The translations under genes were made by a program, and so were the position numbers. The notes beneath the pieces were generated by a model. The model worked only from the letters and a program-made list of their open reading frames with translations, searched no databases and had not been told where the DNA came from. DNA of 13,058 nucleotides from UBA9715 sp045629845 (lineage in GTDB: Bacteria > Actinomycetota > Coriobacteriia > Coriobacteriales > Eggerthellaceae): NCBI GenBank assembly GCA_045629845.1, contig JAZQRZ010000064.1, positions 1-13,058 on the forward strand, written 5' to 3'. Within the stretch, counting starts at the first letter, position 1, and every line of letters starts with the position of its first letter. This document shows, in pieces, positions 1 to 7,170 of this stretch.

Positions 1-563
1 ACCTGATTGTAGAGTTCTTCCTTTGTGCCATCGTTATTGAAAACTACATCGGCCCGCTCGATGCGTTCGGCATCAGTAATCTGTTGAGCAATGCGACGAC
101 GAACATCTTGCTCGTCGCAGCCTGATGCAATTGCACGCTGAATACGAACATCGAGCGGAGCAAGAACAGCAATGATGACATCAGCCTGATCCGCGACCGA
201 CATTGAACGGCTTTTGAAAACGGAATACTCGACAACAACTGCTTCGCACCCAGCGGCTTCAAGCTCTTGAACCTTGGTGGTAAAGGCATCTTCGATGCGA
301 GGCATGGTAATGCGATTAAGCTTGCGTGTATCAGCAGGGGTTTTAAATGCCTTGCGAGCCAGAACGGGACGGTTTACGTTTCCGTCAGCATCAAGAACTT
401 CAGGGCCAAAAGCATCAACAAGGTCGTCTTTCACGACTTGCCAGCCATGAATTTCATGACCAATCAGGTCAAGATCGATGTATTCAAGCCCCTGGTCAAC
501 AAGCGCTTTTCGAGCAGTAGATTTTCCAGCACCCATACCACCGATGATGAAAATCTTTTCCAT
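1..563 (-). CDS. coaE: Dephospho-CoA kinase, C-terminus cut by window edge
   Basis: CoaE phosphorylates the 3'-hydroxyl of dephospho-CoA with ATP, the last step of coenzyme A synthesis in the cytosol. The reading frame opens with MEKIFIIGGMGAGKST, a P-loop (Walker A, residues 8-15) typical of the family. It continues with the YIDLDLIGHEIH segment matching the family's substrate-binding Asp region, DAFGPEVLD, and near the end the RRRIAQQ and ADVVFNND segments that mark the CoaE C-terminal half. About 187 residues are visible and no stop is reached, so roughly the last 10-20 residues of a normal 200-aa enzyme lie outside the window. The ATG at 561-563 is preceded by AAAGGGG with 5 nt spacing. 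It lies downstream of rpsA on the same strand, an order known in Actinobacteria, but a strong terminator separates the two. A TATACT box at 590-585 (minus strand) could give it its own promoter, although the -35 is poor. Confidence 0.95.
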   Translation of the reverse strand, partial: MEKIFIIGGMGAGKSTARKALVDQGLEYIDLDLIGHEIHGWQVVKDDLVDAFGPEVLDADGNVNRPVLARKAFKTPADTRKLNRITMPRIEDAFTTKVQELEAAGCEAVVVEYSVFKSRSMSVADQADVIIAVLAPLDVRIQRAIASGCDEQDVRRRIAQQITDAERIERADVVFNNDGTKEELYNQ

Positions 564-611
564 GCCTACCCCTTTGCCGAGTCGAGTATACGCACAATCA
601 AATAATACAAG

Positions 612-648
612 AAAATGGGGCAAGCACCAGGTGCTTGCCCCATTTTTT
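612..648 (-). terminator. Strong intrinsic terminator between rpsA and coaE
   Basis: The stretch 612-646 is a perfect inverted repeat of 17 bp per arm around a single central base (629), with a GGGGCAAGCACC core flanked by A and T tracts. Folded as RNA this gives about a 15-bp stem with a 5-nt loop. It lies about 20 bp past the rpsA stop and ahead of coaE, so it most likely ends rpsA transcription. The A/T flanks on both sides would let it work in either direction. Confidence 0.9.
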
Positions 649-668
649 AGTAACGCTGTAATTACAAA

Positions 669-1967
669 CTATTCAGCAGCTTCTTCGGTTGCTTCTTCAA
701 CAGCTTCGGCAACTTCCTCGACAGCTTCAACTGCTTCTTCAACAGCCCCTACTGCTTCTACTGCCTCTTCGATAACCTCTTCGCCTTCGATTTCGTCTTC
801 GCCACGACGCGGCTTACGAGCACGATCTTCAGGAACGATGGTTTCGTCGATTTCGATGTCGATGCCCAGCTCGGCAGCAGCAGCCTTCATGGACAGGCTG
901 ATACGACGACGCTCGGGGTTGATTTCCATAACCTTCACCTTGACGGTGTCGCCAACCTTAACGACCTGAGCCGGCGTTTCGATGTGACGCGGTGCCATTT
1001 CGGAAATGTGAACCAGGCCTTCGGTTGCTTCGCCCAGCTGCACGAATGCACCAAACGGAACGATCTTGGTAACGGTGCCATCAACGATGGTGCCAACCGG
1101 ATAAGCCTCGACCAGCTTGATCCACGGATCAGGCTGCGTCTGCTTCAGGCCGAGAGAAATGCGCTCGCGGCTGAGATCGACGTCGAGAACCTCGACTTCG
1201 ACTTCCTGGTTGACCTTGACAACTTCGCTGGGGTGGTTGACATGGTTCCAAGACAGCTCGGAGATGTGAACCAGACCGTCGATACCACCAAGGTCGACGA
1301 ATGCACCAAAGTCGACAATGCTGGAAACGGTGCCCTTCAGGCGCATGCCCTTCGTAAGCTTTGCCAGGATTTCGGCGCGCTCGTTCTTGCGGCCTTCTTC
1401 CAGCAGAACACGGCGAGAAAGAACAACGTTGTTGCGGTTGCGATCCATTTCGATGATGCGTGCTTCGATCTCGGTGTTGAGATACATATCGAGATCCTTC
1501 ACGCGGCGAAGGTCAACAAGCGATGCAGGCAGGAAGCCACGCAGTCCGATGTCGATGATAAGACCACCCTTGACGACTTCGATAACTTCGCCAGTGACAG
1601 GTTCGCCAGCCTTGAACTTTTCTTCGACAGCAATCCAGGAGCGCTCGTACTCGGCGCGCTTCTTGGAAAGAATCAGACGGCCGTCCTTGTCTTCCTTCTG
1701 AAGAACCAGAGCCTCGATTTCGTCGCCCACCTGAACCAGGTCAGCCGGATCAGCATCCTTGCGGATGGAAAGCTCGCGTGCAGGAATTACACCTTCGGAC
1801 TTGAATCCAATGTCAACCAGAACCTCGTCGCGCTCGATCTTAACGATCGTGCCGTTGACAAGGTCGCCCTCGTCAAATTCGGTCAGGGTGCCATCAATCA
1901 TTTGCTCCATCTGCTCGTCAGAGATGTCGCTGAAGTCGATGACATCAGGATTCTTGATTTCGGTCAT
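669..1967 (-). CDS. rpsA: 30S ribosomal protein S1, four S1 domains with acidic tail
   Basis: S1 binds mRNA on the 30S subunit and helps start translation. The 432-aa product has four S1 RNA-binding domains at about residues 34-104, 120-187, 205-275 and 290-361. The third and fourth carry the classic VDFGAFVDLGGIDGLVHISE and VPFGAFVQLGEATEGLVHIS signatures. Four domains is the usual number in Actinobacteria, against six in E. coli. From about residue 378 the protein becomes a tail of repeated Glu/Ala/Val (for example EEAVEAVGAVEEAVEAVEE), low-complexity and strongly acidic. The ATG at 1965-1967 has AAAGGGG ending 6 nt upstream. The mRNA leader is probably about 150 nt, and its last part can form a hairpin over the ribosome binding site, compatible with the autogenous control known for S1 in E. 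coli. A strong terminator follows. Confidence 0.97.
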   Translation of the reverse strand: MTEIKNPDVIDFSDISDEQMEQMIDGTLTEFDEGDLVNGTIVKIERDEVLVDIGFKSEGVIPARELSIRKDADPADLVQVGDEIEALVLQKEDKDGRLILSKKRAEYERSWIAVEEKFKAGEPVTGEVIEVVKGGLIIDIGLRGFLPASLVDLRRVKDLDMYLNTEIEARIIEMDRNRNNVVLSRRVLLEEGRKNERAEILAKLTKGMRLKGTVSSIVDFGAFVDLGGIDGLVHISELSWNHVNHPSEVVKVNQEVEVEVLDVDLSRERISLGLKQTQPDPWIKLVEAYPVGTIVDGTVTKIVPFGAFVQLGEATEGLVHISEMAPRHIETPAQVVKVGDTVKVKVMEINPERRRISLSMKAAAAELGIDIEIDETIVPEDRARKPRRGEDEIEGEEVIEEAVEAVGAVEEAVEAVEEVAEAVEEATEEAAE

Positions 1968-1970
1968 AAC

Positions 1971-1993
1971 GGACCCCTTTCGTCTCGGGGACC
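1971..1993 (-). promoter_or_regulatory. Hairpin covering the rpsA ribosome binding site
   Basis: GGACCCC (1971-1977) and GGGGACC (1987-1993) pair with one mismatch across a 9-nt loop. In the rpsA mRNA the GGGG of the Shine-Dalgarno (1974-1977) is thereby paired with CCCC of the leader. A second copy of the same CCCCGAGAC element lies further upstream (2077-2085), so two leader segments could compete for the ribosome binding site. Whether this regulates rpsA is an inference. Confidence 0.4.
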
Positions 1994-2100
1994 CGTCAAC
2001 ATGAATGGAAAGCAGTTCACCATGTTCGCTTCGCTGAAGCCTGTTGAAGCTCGCGTTTGGGCCGCGTTACAAACATGTCTCGGGGGCCAATATTTACTTA

Positions 2101-2120
2101 CTTACAAGAATTCTTGCAAG
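2101..2120. promoter_or_regulatory. 20-bp near-perfect palindrome in the rpsA/GNAT gap
   Basis: CTTACAAGAATTCTTGCAAG is symmetrical except for one base pair (A4 against G17). It lies just downstream of the predicted rpsA start point and upstream of the GNAT gene, a typical position for a repressor operator. It could also be a small hairpin at the 5' end of the rpsA leader. No binding protein can be named. Confidence 0.35.
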
Positions 2121-2127
2121 TTCGTGA

Positions 2128-2155
2128 AGTATAGCATGCTGAAAGATAATTCAAA
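2128..2155 (-). promoter_or_regulatory. Probable rpsA promoter
   Basis: On the minus strand a TATACT -10 box lies at 2133-2128, with a weak TTTGAA (2155-2150, 16-bp spacer) as the best -35 candidate. The predicted start near 2121 gives a leader of about 150 nt. The divergent GNAT gene must be transcribed from the same 230-bp gap; GATAAT at 2145-2150 is its best -10 candidate, with no good -35. Confidence 0.45.
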
Positions 2156-2199
2156 CAGAATGCCTTATTATTTGCACAATCGAAAGAAAGAAGGTTGCC

Positions 2200-2727
2200 A
2201 TGTCGTTATCTTTTGTACCTGTTAAGTCTGAAGCGGATCAGAAAGTTTTGGCTACTATTGCCGGAGAAATCTGGCGTGGATACTGGCCTGCTATCATCGG
2301 GGAAGAGCAAACTGAATACATGGTTAAAAACTTCCAAAGCTTCGAGGCTATTCAGCGCGACATGGCTGAACACGACTACGAATACTGGCTGCTTATTGCG
2401 GATGAAGAAGTCAATGGCGAGATCAAACGTAGCATCGTTGGTTTTACAGGTGGCCATAACGAATTTGAAACGAACCGCTTTTTCATCTCGAAGATTTACC
2501 TTTACCCCGAAGCCCGCGGCCATGGGTATGCGCGCCGCGTAATCGAGTTTTACAAGGATCTGCTGTTTGCCCGCGGCTTCGAGGCTATGTACCTTACGGT
2601 TAATAAGTACAACGAACTGGGTATCCGCGCTTATAAGGGCACAGGCTTCGAAGTTATCGATTCGGTTGAAACCGATATCGGTAGTGGCTTCATCATGGAC
2701 GATTACGTCATGGAATGGCGCTTTTAA
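2200..2727 (+). CDS. GNAT-family N-acetyltransferase, substrate unknown
   Basis: This 175-aa cytosolic protein belongs to the GNAT superfamily, which moves an acetyl group from acetyl-CoA to an amine. The acetyl-CoA-binding motif A is visible as IYLYPEARGHGYARRVIEFY (about residues 98-117), with the R-x-x-G-x-A pyrophosphate loop. Motif B follows as LTVNKYNELGIRAYKGTGF (about 131-149). The C-terminus DDYVMEWRF is the usual final strand of such enzymes. The N-terminal third, rich in Trp, Tyr and acidic residues, gives no clue to the acceptor. The ATG is preceded by AAGAAGG at 6 nt. It stands alone, divergent from rpsA and convergent with dxs; its TAA (2725-2727) overlaps the dxs stop by three bases. 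It is not obviously RimI, and context does not suggest a substrate. Confidence 0.88.
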   Translation: MSLSFVPVKSEADQKVLATIAGEIWRGYWPAIIGEEQTEYMVKNFQSFEAIQRDMAEHDYEYWLLIADEEVNGEIKRSIVGFTGGHNEFETNRFFISKIYLYPEARGHGYARRVIEFYKDLLFARGFEAMYLTVNKYNELGIRAYKGTGFEVIDSVETDIGSGFIMDDYVMEWRF

Positions 2728-4595
2728 TTAAGCCCTTCACGAATTGCAGCAGCAATACCTTCGGAGTCAAGTCCTAAGTCAGCAAGCAGTTTAGCTGGCT
2801 TTCCGTGCGGCACCACCGCATCGTCAACAGCAAGAACCTTAGCTGGCACCTTGGCGCCCTGCTTAGCCAATACTTCAAGGACCCCTTCGCCAGCACCACC
2901 AGCCATAATGCCGTTTTCAACGGTAAGAATGAATTTGGTTTGTGCGGCCTGAGCAATGGCTTCTTCATCAAGCGGCTTAACCCAGCGCATGTCAACAACA
3001 CGTACACTAATGCCTTCTTCGGCCAGCGTTTCAGCAGCTTCAACAGCAGGAGCAACACGGTCGCCAAAAGCAAGAATAGCCGCATCGGAGCCTTCGCGCA
3101 CAACCTGCGATTTCCCAACAGGAAACACTGTAGCTGCATCAGGAATCTGCTCGCCAATACCAGCACCACGCGGATAGCGAACAGCAACAGAACCACCCAT
3201 GCGCAAAGCTGTATGCAACGCATTGACAAGCTCGGCTTCGTTTGACGGAGCCAAAACGCTCATGTGAGGAATCATGCGCAAGTAGGCCATATCGTACATG
3301 CCATGATGTGTCGGACCATCTTCGCCAACCACACCAGCGCGGTCGATGGCGTATACAATGTCACACTTAGGCAATGCACCATCAACGATTATCTGGTCAA
3401 ACGCACGCTGTAGGAACGTTGAATAAATCGCAACCACAGGCTTTAATCCACCCAGAGCCAAACCCGCTGCCATACCAACAGCGTTTTCTTCAGATATTCC
3501 CACGTCAATAAAACGATCAGGGAATTCCTTAACGAAAGGCTTCAGGCCTGTACCAGAACGCATGCCTGCAGTAATAGCAACGATATGCTCGTCAACGCGA
3601 GCTTCACGGAGAAGTGCTGCGCCAAACACATCGGTGTAATTGGAAGGGCCAGCCAGCTTCTTTGCCGACTTACCCGTTGCAATATCGTACGGACCAACAC
3701 CATGGAAACGTTCTGGGTCGGCCTCGGCAGGCGCATAACCTGCGCCCTTCTTAGTAACAGCATGTACAAGCACAGGGCCATCTGCATCAAGCGCCGTACG
3801 CAGAATGTCGCGCAGCGCACGAATGTCATGACCATCGATAGGCGGCGTACATAAAATACCAAGCTGCTCGAACATCATGGTGTCGGGCACAAAGAACTGC
3901 TTAAGCGAATCCTTCGCATTGCGGCCGAAATTCACAAAAGCGCGGCCCAGAGCACCGCTTTCTTCAAGGTATTCCTGCGAAGTGTCACGCGCCTGACGAT
4001 AGCTTGCAGAAGAACGAATAACACCCAGGTGCTTTACCAGTGCGCCAACATTACGCGAGATGGACATCTCGTTATCGTTAAGCACAATAACCATAGGCAG
4101 CTGCAGCTGACCAATTAAGTTAAGTGCTTCGAATGCCATACCGCCCGAAAGCGATGCGTCACCAATAAGAGCAACGATTTTTTCGTCAGATCGACGCAAG
4201 GCACGAGCCTTAGCCAAGCCAAGCGCAACCGACAGCGAATCGGAAGCATGGCCCGAATGGTGCACATCGTAAGGGCTTTCATCAGGTCGCGGAAAACCAG
4301 AAATACCGCCAGCTTGACGCAAGGTATCAAAGGAATCACGACGCCCAGTAATAAGCTTGTGAGCGTAAGCCTGATGACCTACGTCGAACACAAACTTATC
4401 CTTCGGCGAATCAATAAGAGAATGAACAGCCAGGATGATTTCTACCGCACCAAGAGAAGGCGCCACATGACCACCTGTACGCGAAGTGGTCTTAATTATC
4501 TGCGTACGAATTTCGCCGGCGAGTATCTTTAACTCGTCAACGGTCAGTAGTTTTAAATCGGCAGGAGCCGCTATGGCGTCTAAAATGCGATCCAT
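2724..4595 (-). CDS. dxs: 1-deoxy-D-xylulose-5-phosphate synthase
   Basis: DXS condenses pyruvate and glyceraldehyde 3-phosphate, using thiamine diphosphate, to start the MEP pathway to isoprenoids. The 623-aa length is normal. Visible motifs include GGHVAPSLG (41-49), the DVGHQAYAHKLITGR segment (71-85) with its conserved His, SGHASDSLSVALGLA (114-128), the thiamine diphosphate/magnesium motif GDASLSGGMAFEALN (145-159) with LNDNEMSIS (172-180), the catalytic Glu in GISEENAVG (E370), YSTFLQRAFDQ (391-401) and EDGPTHHG (425-432). The metal motif reads GDA where GDG is more usual. The ATG at 4593-4595 has an AGAGG 9 nt upstream that overlaps the xseB stop, so the two genes are probably co-expressed. 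It is the last gene of the carboxylase operon and meets the GNAT gene stop to stop with no space for a separate terminator. Confidence 0.97.
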   Translation of the reverse strand: MDRILDAIAAPADLKLLTVDELKILAGEIRTQIIKTTSRTGGHVAPSLGAVEIILAVHSLIDSPKDKFVFDVGHQAYAHKLITGRRDSFDTLRQAGGISGFPRPDESPYDVHHSGHASDSLSVALGLAKARALRRSDEKIVALIGDASLSGGMAFEALNLIGQLQLPMVIVLNDNEMSISRNVGALVKHLGVIRSSASYRQARDTSQEYLEESGALGRAFVNFGRNAKDSLKQFFVPDTMMFEQLGILCTPPIDGHDIRALRDILRTALDADGPVLVHAVTKKGAGYAPAEADPERFHGVGPYDIATGKSAKKLAGPSNYTDVFGAALLREARVDEHIVAITAGMRSGTGLKPFVKEFPDRFIDVGISEENAVGMAAGLALGGLKPVVAIYSTFLQRAFDQIIVDGALPKCDIVYAIDRAGVVGEDGPTHHGMYDMAYLRMIPHMSVLAPSNEAELVNALHTALRMGGSVAVRYPRGAGIGEQIPDAATVFPVGKSQVVREGSDAAILAFGDRVAPAVEAAETLAEEGISVRVVDMRWVKPLDEEAIAQAAQTKFILTVENGIMAGGAGEGVLEVLAKQGAKVPAKVLAVDDAVVPHGKPAKLLADLGLDSEGIAAAIREGLN

Positions 4596-4607
4596 GAGGT
4601 ATTGCCT

Positions 4608-4895
4608 CTAGTTGTTGGACTGAACCGGAACAGCAGCAGGGATTGCATCAGGGTTAGTACCAGGCATAGCAGGCACATCTGCGCCAGCTTCGTCTTGCGA
4701 ATCTGCTTCGACTTCGTCTTCTACCACGATACCAACTTCAAGCAAGTTACTTGCCTGAAGACCAAGCTTGACTGCTTCCTCGTACAAATCCAACGCTTCA
4801 TCGAGCGAAAGATTCTCGTCGTCGACAGCATCAGCGATTTCCGCGAGGCGCGTCTTAACCGCTTCGAATTCGTTTGTCTGTTCCTCTTGTTCCAT
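4608..4895 (-). CDS. xseB: Exodeoxyribonuclease VII small subunit
   Basis: XseB is the small, helical subunit that assembles with XseA into exonuclease VII, a single-strand DNA nuclease. The 95-aa product has the family pattern in its first 55 residues: FEAVKTRLAEIADAVDDENL followed by SLDEALDLYEEAVKLGLQASNLL. The usual protein is 70-85 aa. Here the last 40 residues are an extra acidic, then Pro/Ala-rich tail with no recognised motif. The ATG has GGGGG about 7 nt upstream. It sits 40 bp after nusB and 12 bp before dxs. The large-subunit gene xseA, normally directly upstream in Bacillus, is not in this window, so the partner must be elsewhere or absent. Confidence 0.85.
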   Translation of the reverse strand: MEQEEQTNEFEAVKTRLAEIADAVDDENLSLDEALDLYEEAVKLGLQASNLLEVGIVVEDEVEADSQDEAGADVPAMPGTNPDAIPAAVPVQSNN

Positions 4896-4935
4896 TAGTA
4901 AACCCCCAGCAAAGCATCAAGCGAAAGCCTGTGCT

Positions 4936-5385
4936 TTATGCCTGTTCGGTTTCGCTTTCTTGCTCGGTTTCTTCCAGCGTACGAGCAATGCGCCCAAGCA
5001 CACCATTCACAAAACGTGGCGATTCATCTTCGCCGCCGTATGCCTTAGCCAGTTCGACAGCTTCGTTAATTGCTACCGAAACAGGCACTTCGTCGACATA
5101 TACCATTTCGTAAACAGCCAGACGCAGAAGCGCACGGTCGACGACAGGCATGCGATCGACCGACCAGTTTTCTGACGTAGCAACCAAGCGCTCGTCAATT
5201 TCTTCGCGATGTTCCATTACGCCACGTACAAGCGATTCGGCATATTCGCTGAGTTCAATATCTTCAGGGAAGTCGCCCGTGTCAATAACCGTAGTAACAT
5301 CTGATTCCATGATGTCACCCGAATACAACAAGGACAATGCATCTTCACGCGCACGGCGGCGCTCAATATTAGTCTTTGAAGCCAT
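4936..5385 (-). CDS. nusB: Transcription antitermination protein NusB
   Basis: NusB binds boxA RNA with ribosomal protein S10 and helps RNA polymerase read through rRNA operons. The 149-aa, all-helical protein shows the family's N-terminal RRRAREDALSLLYSGD (arginine-rich RNA-binding helix, about 9-24). It also shows the central VDRALLRLAVYEMVY (about 81-95), the VPVSVAINEAVELAKAYGGEDE segment and the hallmark FVNGVLGRIA (about 125-134). The C-terminus ends in a short acidic tail. It starts 8 bp after the stop of the Asp23-like gene, with TAGGA as ribosome binding site, so the two are tightly coupled. In Bacillus nusB also follows accB-accC-yqhY. Confidence 0.95.
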   Translation of the reverse strand: MASKTNIERRRAREDALSLLYSGDIMESDVTTVIDTGDFPEDIELSEYAESLVRGVMEHREEIDERLVATSENWSVDRMPVVDRALLRLAVYEMVYVDEVPVSVAINEAVELAKAYGGEDESPRFVNGVLGRIARTLEETEQESETEQA

Positions 5386-5393
5386 ACGCGTTC

Positions 5394-5744
5394 CTAGTTG
5401 TCGAATTGGATACCGTCGATATAGATATCAACCGAGCCAACCTTAGCGCCCACCTGCGTATTAATAGCATCAGAAATTGCCTGGCGAACGTTTGCAGCCA
5501 AGTCGGGAAGCACATAGCCGCTCTTTACGTACAAACGCACTGCAACGTGCAGCTCGTCGTTTTCGCCCGTTTCAACTTCGATACCCTGCGTGGATGGCTT
5601 GCCGCCACCGATGATGGTCATAATGCCGCTGGTGGTGGGGTCGCCCACACTTGCCACGCCATCAACGTCGCGCGCAGCCAGCGAAATAATGGTTTCGACT
5701 ACACCTGGCGCGATGGCCATGCCGTCAATATTCAGGTCTGTCAT
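5394..5744 (-). CDS. Asp23/Gls24 family protein, YqhY-like
   Basis: This 116-aa protein belongs to the Asp23/Gls24 (DUF322) family. It begins DLNIDGMAIAPGVVETIISLAARDVDGV and contains the alternating VEVETGENDELHVAVRLYVKSGY-type strand pattern and an amphipathic helix LPDLAANVRQAISDAI. It ends VGSVDIYIDGIQFDN, all usual for the family. No signal peptide or membrane segment is seen. The start was set at the ATG 5742-5744 because GGAGAG lies just upstream; the frame is open further upstream to 5873, but that would run into accC. The position between accC and nusB matches Bacillus yqhY, whose product has been linked to control of acetyl-CoA carboxylase. A similar role here is inference from family and neighbours. 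Confidence 0.9.
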   Translation of the reverse strand: MTDLNIDGMAIAPGVVETIISLAARDVDGVASVGDPTTSGIMTIIGGGKPSTQGIEVETGENDELHVAVRLYVKSGYVLPDLAANVRQAISDAINTQVGAKVGSVDIYIDGIQFDN

Positions 5745-5764
5745 AGTTCTCTCCGTTTCGCTTT

Positions 5765-5782
5765 GTTCTACCAAAATAGAAC
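5765..5782 (-). promoter_or_regulatory. Small hairpin between accC and the Asp23-like gene
   Basis: GTTCTA (5765-5770) and TAGAAC (5777-5782) form a perfect 6-bp stem with a 6-nt loop in the 73-bp gap. It is too weak and has no T tract, so it is probably not a terminator. It might be an mRNA processing or stability element, or chance. Confidence 0.25.
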
Positions 5783-5817
5783 TAGTACTGGGTTCCCCTA
5801 TTGCCGAGCTAACTTTC

Positions 5818-7170
5818 TTACAGTAAATCCCCCATTTGGGTTTCGATGAAGTCGGTTGCGGCTTCACCTGCACAGAACACTTCGTTATCTAACACACGCT
5901 GATGGAATGAAATGGTGGTCTGAATGCCTTCGATAACAAATTCATCAAGCGCACGACGACCACGAGCCAATGCTTCTTCGCGATCTTGACCAGAAACAAT
6001 AAGCTTTGCGACCAGCGAATCGTAATAAGGCGAAATGCGCGAACCTGTATGAACATACGCTTCAACACGTACGCCAGGACCAGAAGGTGCTTCGAAGCGC
6101 GTAATGGTGCCTGGGCACGGACGGAAGCCGTTATCGGGGTCTTCAGCGTTAATGCGGAATTCGATTGCGTGACCAAACGGCGTGAACGGCGCTCGATCAG
6201 CGCAAGTCATGGGCTCGCCTGCAGCAATGCGAATCTGTTCTTTAATAATGTCAACACCCGTAATTTGTTCGGTTACAGGATGTTCGACCTGTACACGCGT
6301 GTTCATTTCCATGAAATAGAACTTGCCATCGGGAGCAAGCAGGAATTCAACCGTACCCGCACTGCGATAATCAACCGCACGCACAGCCTTAACAGCAGCG
6401 ACGCTCATAGCGCGGCGCAAGTCATCGGAAAGCGCAGGAGAAGGAGCTTCTTCGATAAGCTTCTGATGACGACGCTGAACTGAACAGTCACGTTCGCATA
6501 ATGCCACGCGGTTGCCAAAATTATCGCCCAGCACCTGCACTTCAACGTGACGAGGACGAAGAACAAGCTTTTCCAAGTACACGCCATCGTTGGCAAAAGC
6601 AGCACCCGCTTCGGTGCGAGCTGCCTTGTACTGAGCTTCTAAGTCGGCAGGATCATGCACTTCGCGCATGCCCTTGCCGCCGCCGCCAGCCGTTGCCTTA
6701 ATTAGCACCGGATAGCCAACCTTGTCGGCAAATTCGCGCGCCTCTTCCACGGTATCGATAATGCCATCGGAACCAGGAACGGTAGGAACACCGCACGCCT
6801 TCATGGTGTCGCGAGCCGTGGACTTATCGCCCATCTTTTCGATACAGTCAGCAGAAGGACCAATGAAGACCAGGTCGTTTTCGACACAAGCGCGAGCAAA
6901 GTCTGCGTTTTCAGCCAAAAAGCCATAGCCCGGATGAATAGCCTGTGCACCAGTATTCTTTGCTGCAGCAATGATATTCGACATAACAAGGTAAGACTTT
7001 GCAGCCTGAGCAGGCCCGATGCATACTGCTTCATCAGCATATTGCACAGGATATGTATCGGCGTCTTCCGTGGAATACATGGCGACCGTTTTAACCCCCA
7101 GCTCGCGAGCCGCGCGCATAACGCGCAAAGCTACCTCGCCACGATTTGCTATGAGAATCTTTTCAAACAT
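5818..7170 (-). CDS. accC: Biotin carboxylase subunit
   Basis: This is the ATP-grasp enzyme that carboxylates biotin on a carrier protein with ATP and bicarbonate. At 450 aa it is almost exactly the length of E. coli AccC. Visible are the N-terminal fold KILIANRGEVALRVMRAARE, HPGYGFLAEN (79-88), MGDKSTAR with K116, the glycine-rich loop GGGGKGMR (162-169), and EKLVLRPRHVEVQVLGD. FMEMNTRVQVEHPVTEQ (286-302) carries the metal-binding E288 and the catalytic R292 and E296. Its ATG shares one base with the TAA of the upstream carboxyltransferase-BCCP gene (TAATG), strong evidence of translational coupling and of a functional complex. It could serve acetyl-CoA carboxylase, a pyruvate carboxylase-type enzyme, or both. 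The length argues for the AccC type rather than the longer PycA type. Confidence 0.95.
   Translation of the reverse strand: MFEKILIANRGEVALRVMRAARELGVKTVAMYSTEDADTYPVQYADEAVCIGPAQAAKSYLVMSNIIAAAKNTGAQAIHPGYGFLAENADFARACVENDLVFIGPSADCIEKMGDKSTARDTMKACGVPTVPGSDGIIDTVEEAREFADKVGYPVLIKATAGGGGKGMREVHDPADLEAQYKAARTEAGAAFANDGVYLEKLVLRPRHVEVQVLGDNFGNRVALCERDCSVQRRHQKLIEEAPSPALSDDLRRAMSVAAVKAVRAVDYRSAGTVEFLLAPDGKFYFMEMNTRVQVEHPVTEQITGVDIIKEQIRIAAGEPMTCADRAPFTPFGHAIEFRINAEDPDNGFRPCPGTITRFEAPSGPGVRVEAYVHTGSRISPYYDSLVAKLIVSGQDREEALARGRRALDEFVIEGIQTTISFHQRVLDNEVFCAGEAATDFIETQMGDLL

Noticed and set aside
984..2225. Long plus-strand open frame (413 codons) opposite rpsA
   Set aside because: It lies antisense to the clear four-domain S1 protein and its translation resembles no protein family. 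Codon bias of rpsA keeps the opposite frame open.
5394..5873. Longer version of the Asp23-like protein starting at 5873
   Set aside because: It would overlap the accC C-terminus, the added 43 residues do not look like the family, and a good GGAGAG ribosome binding site precedes the ATG at 5744.
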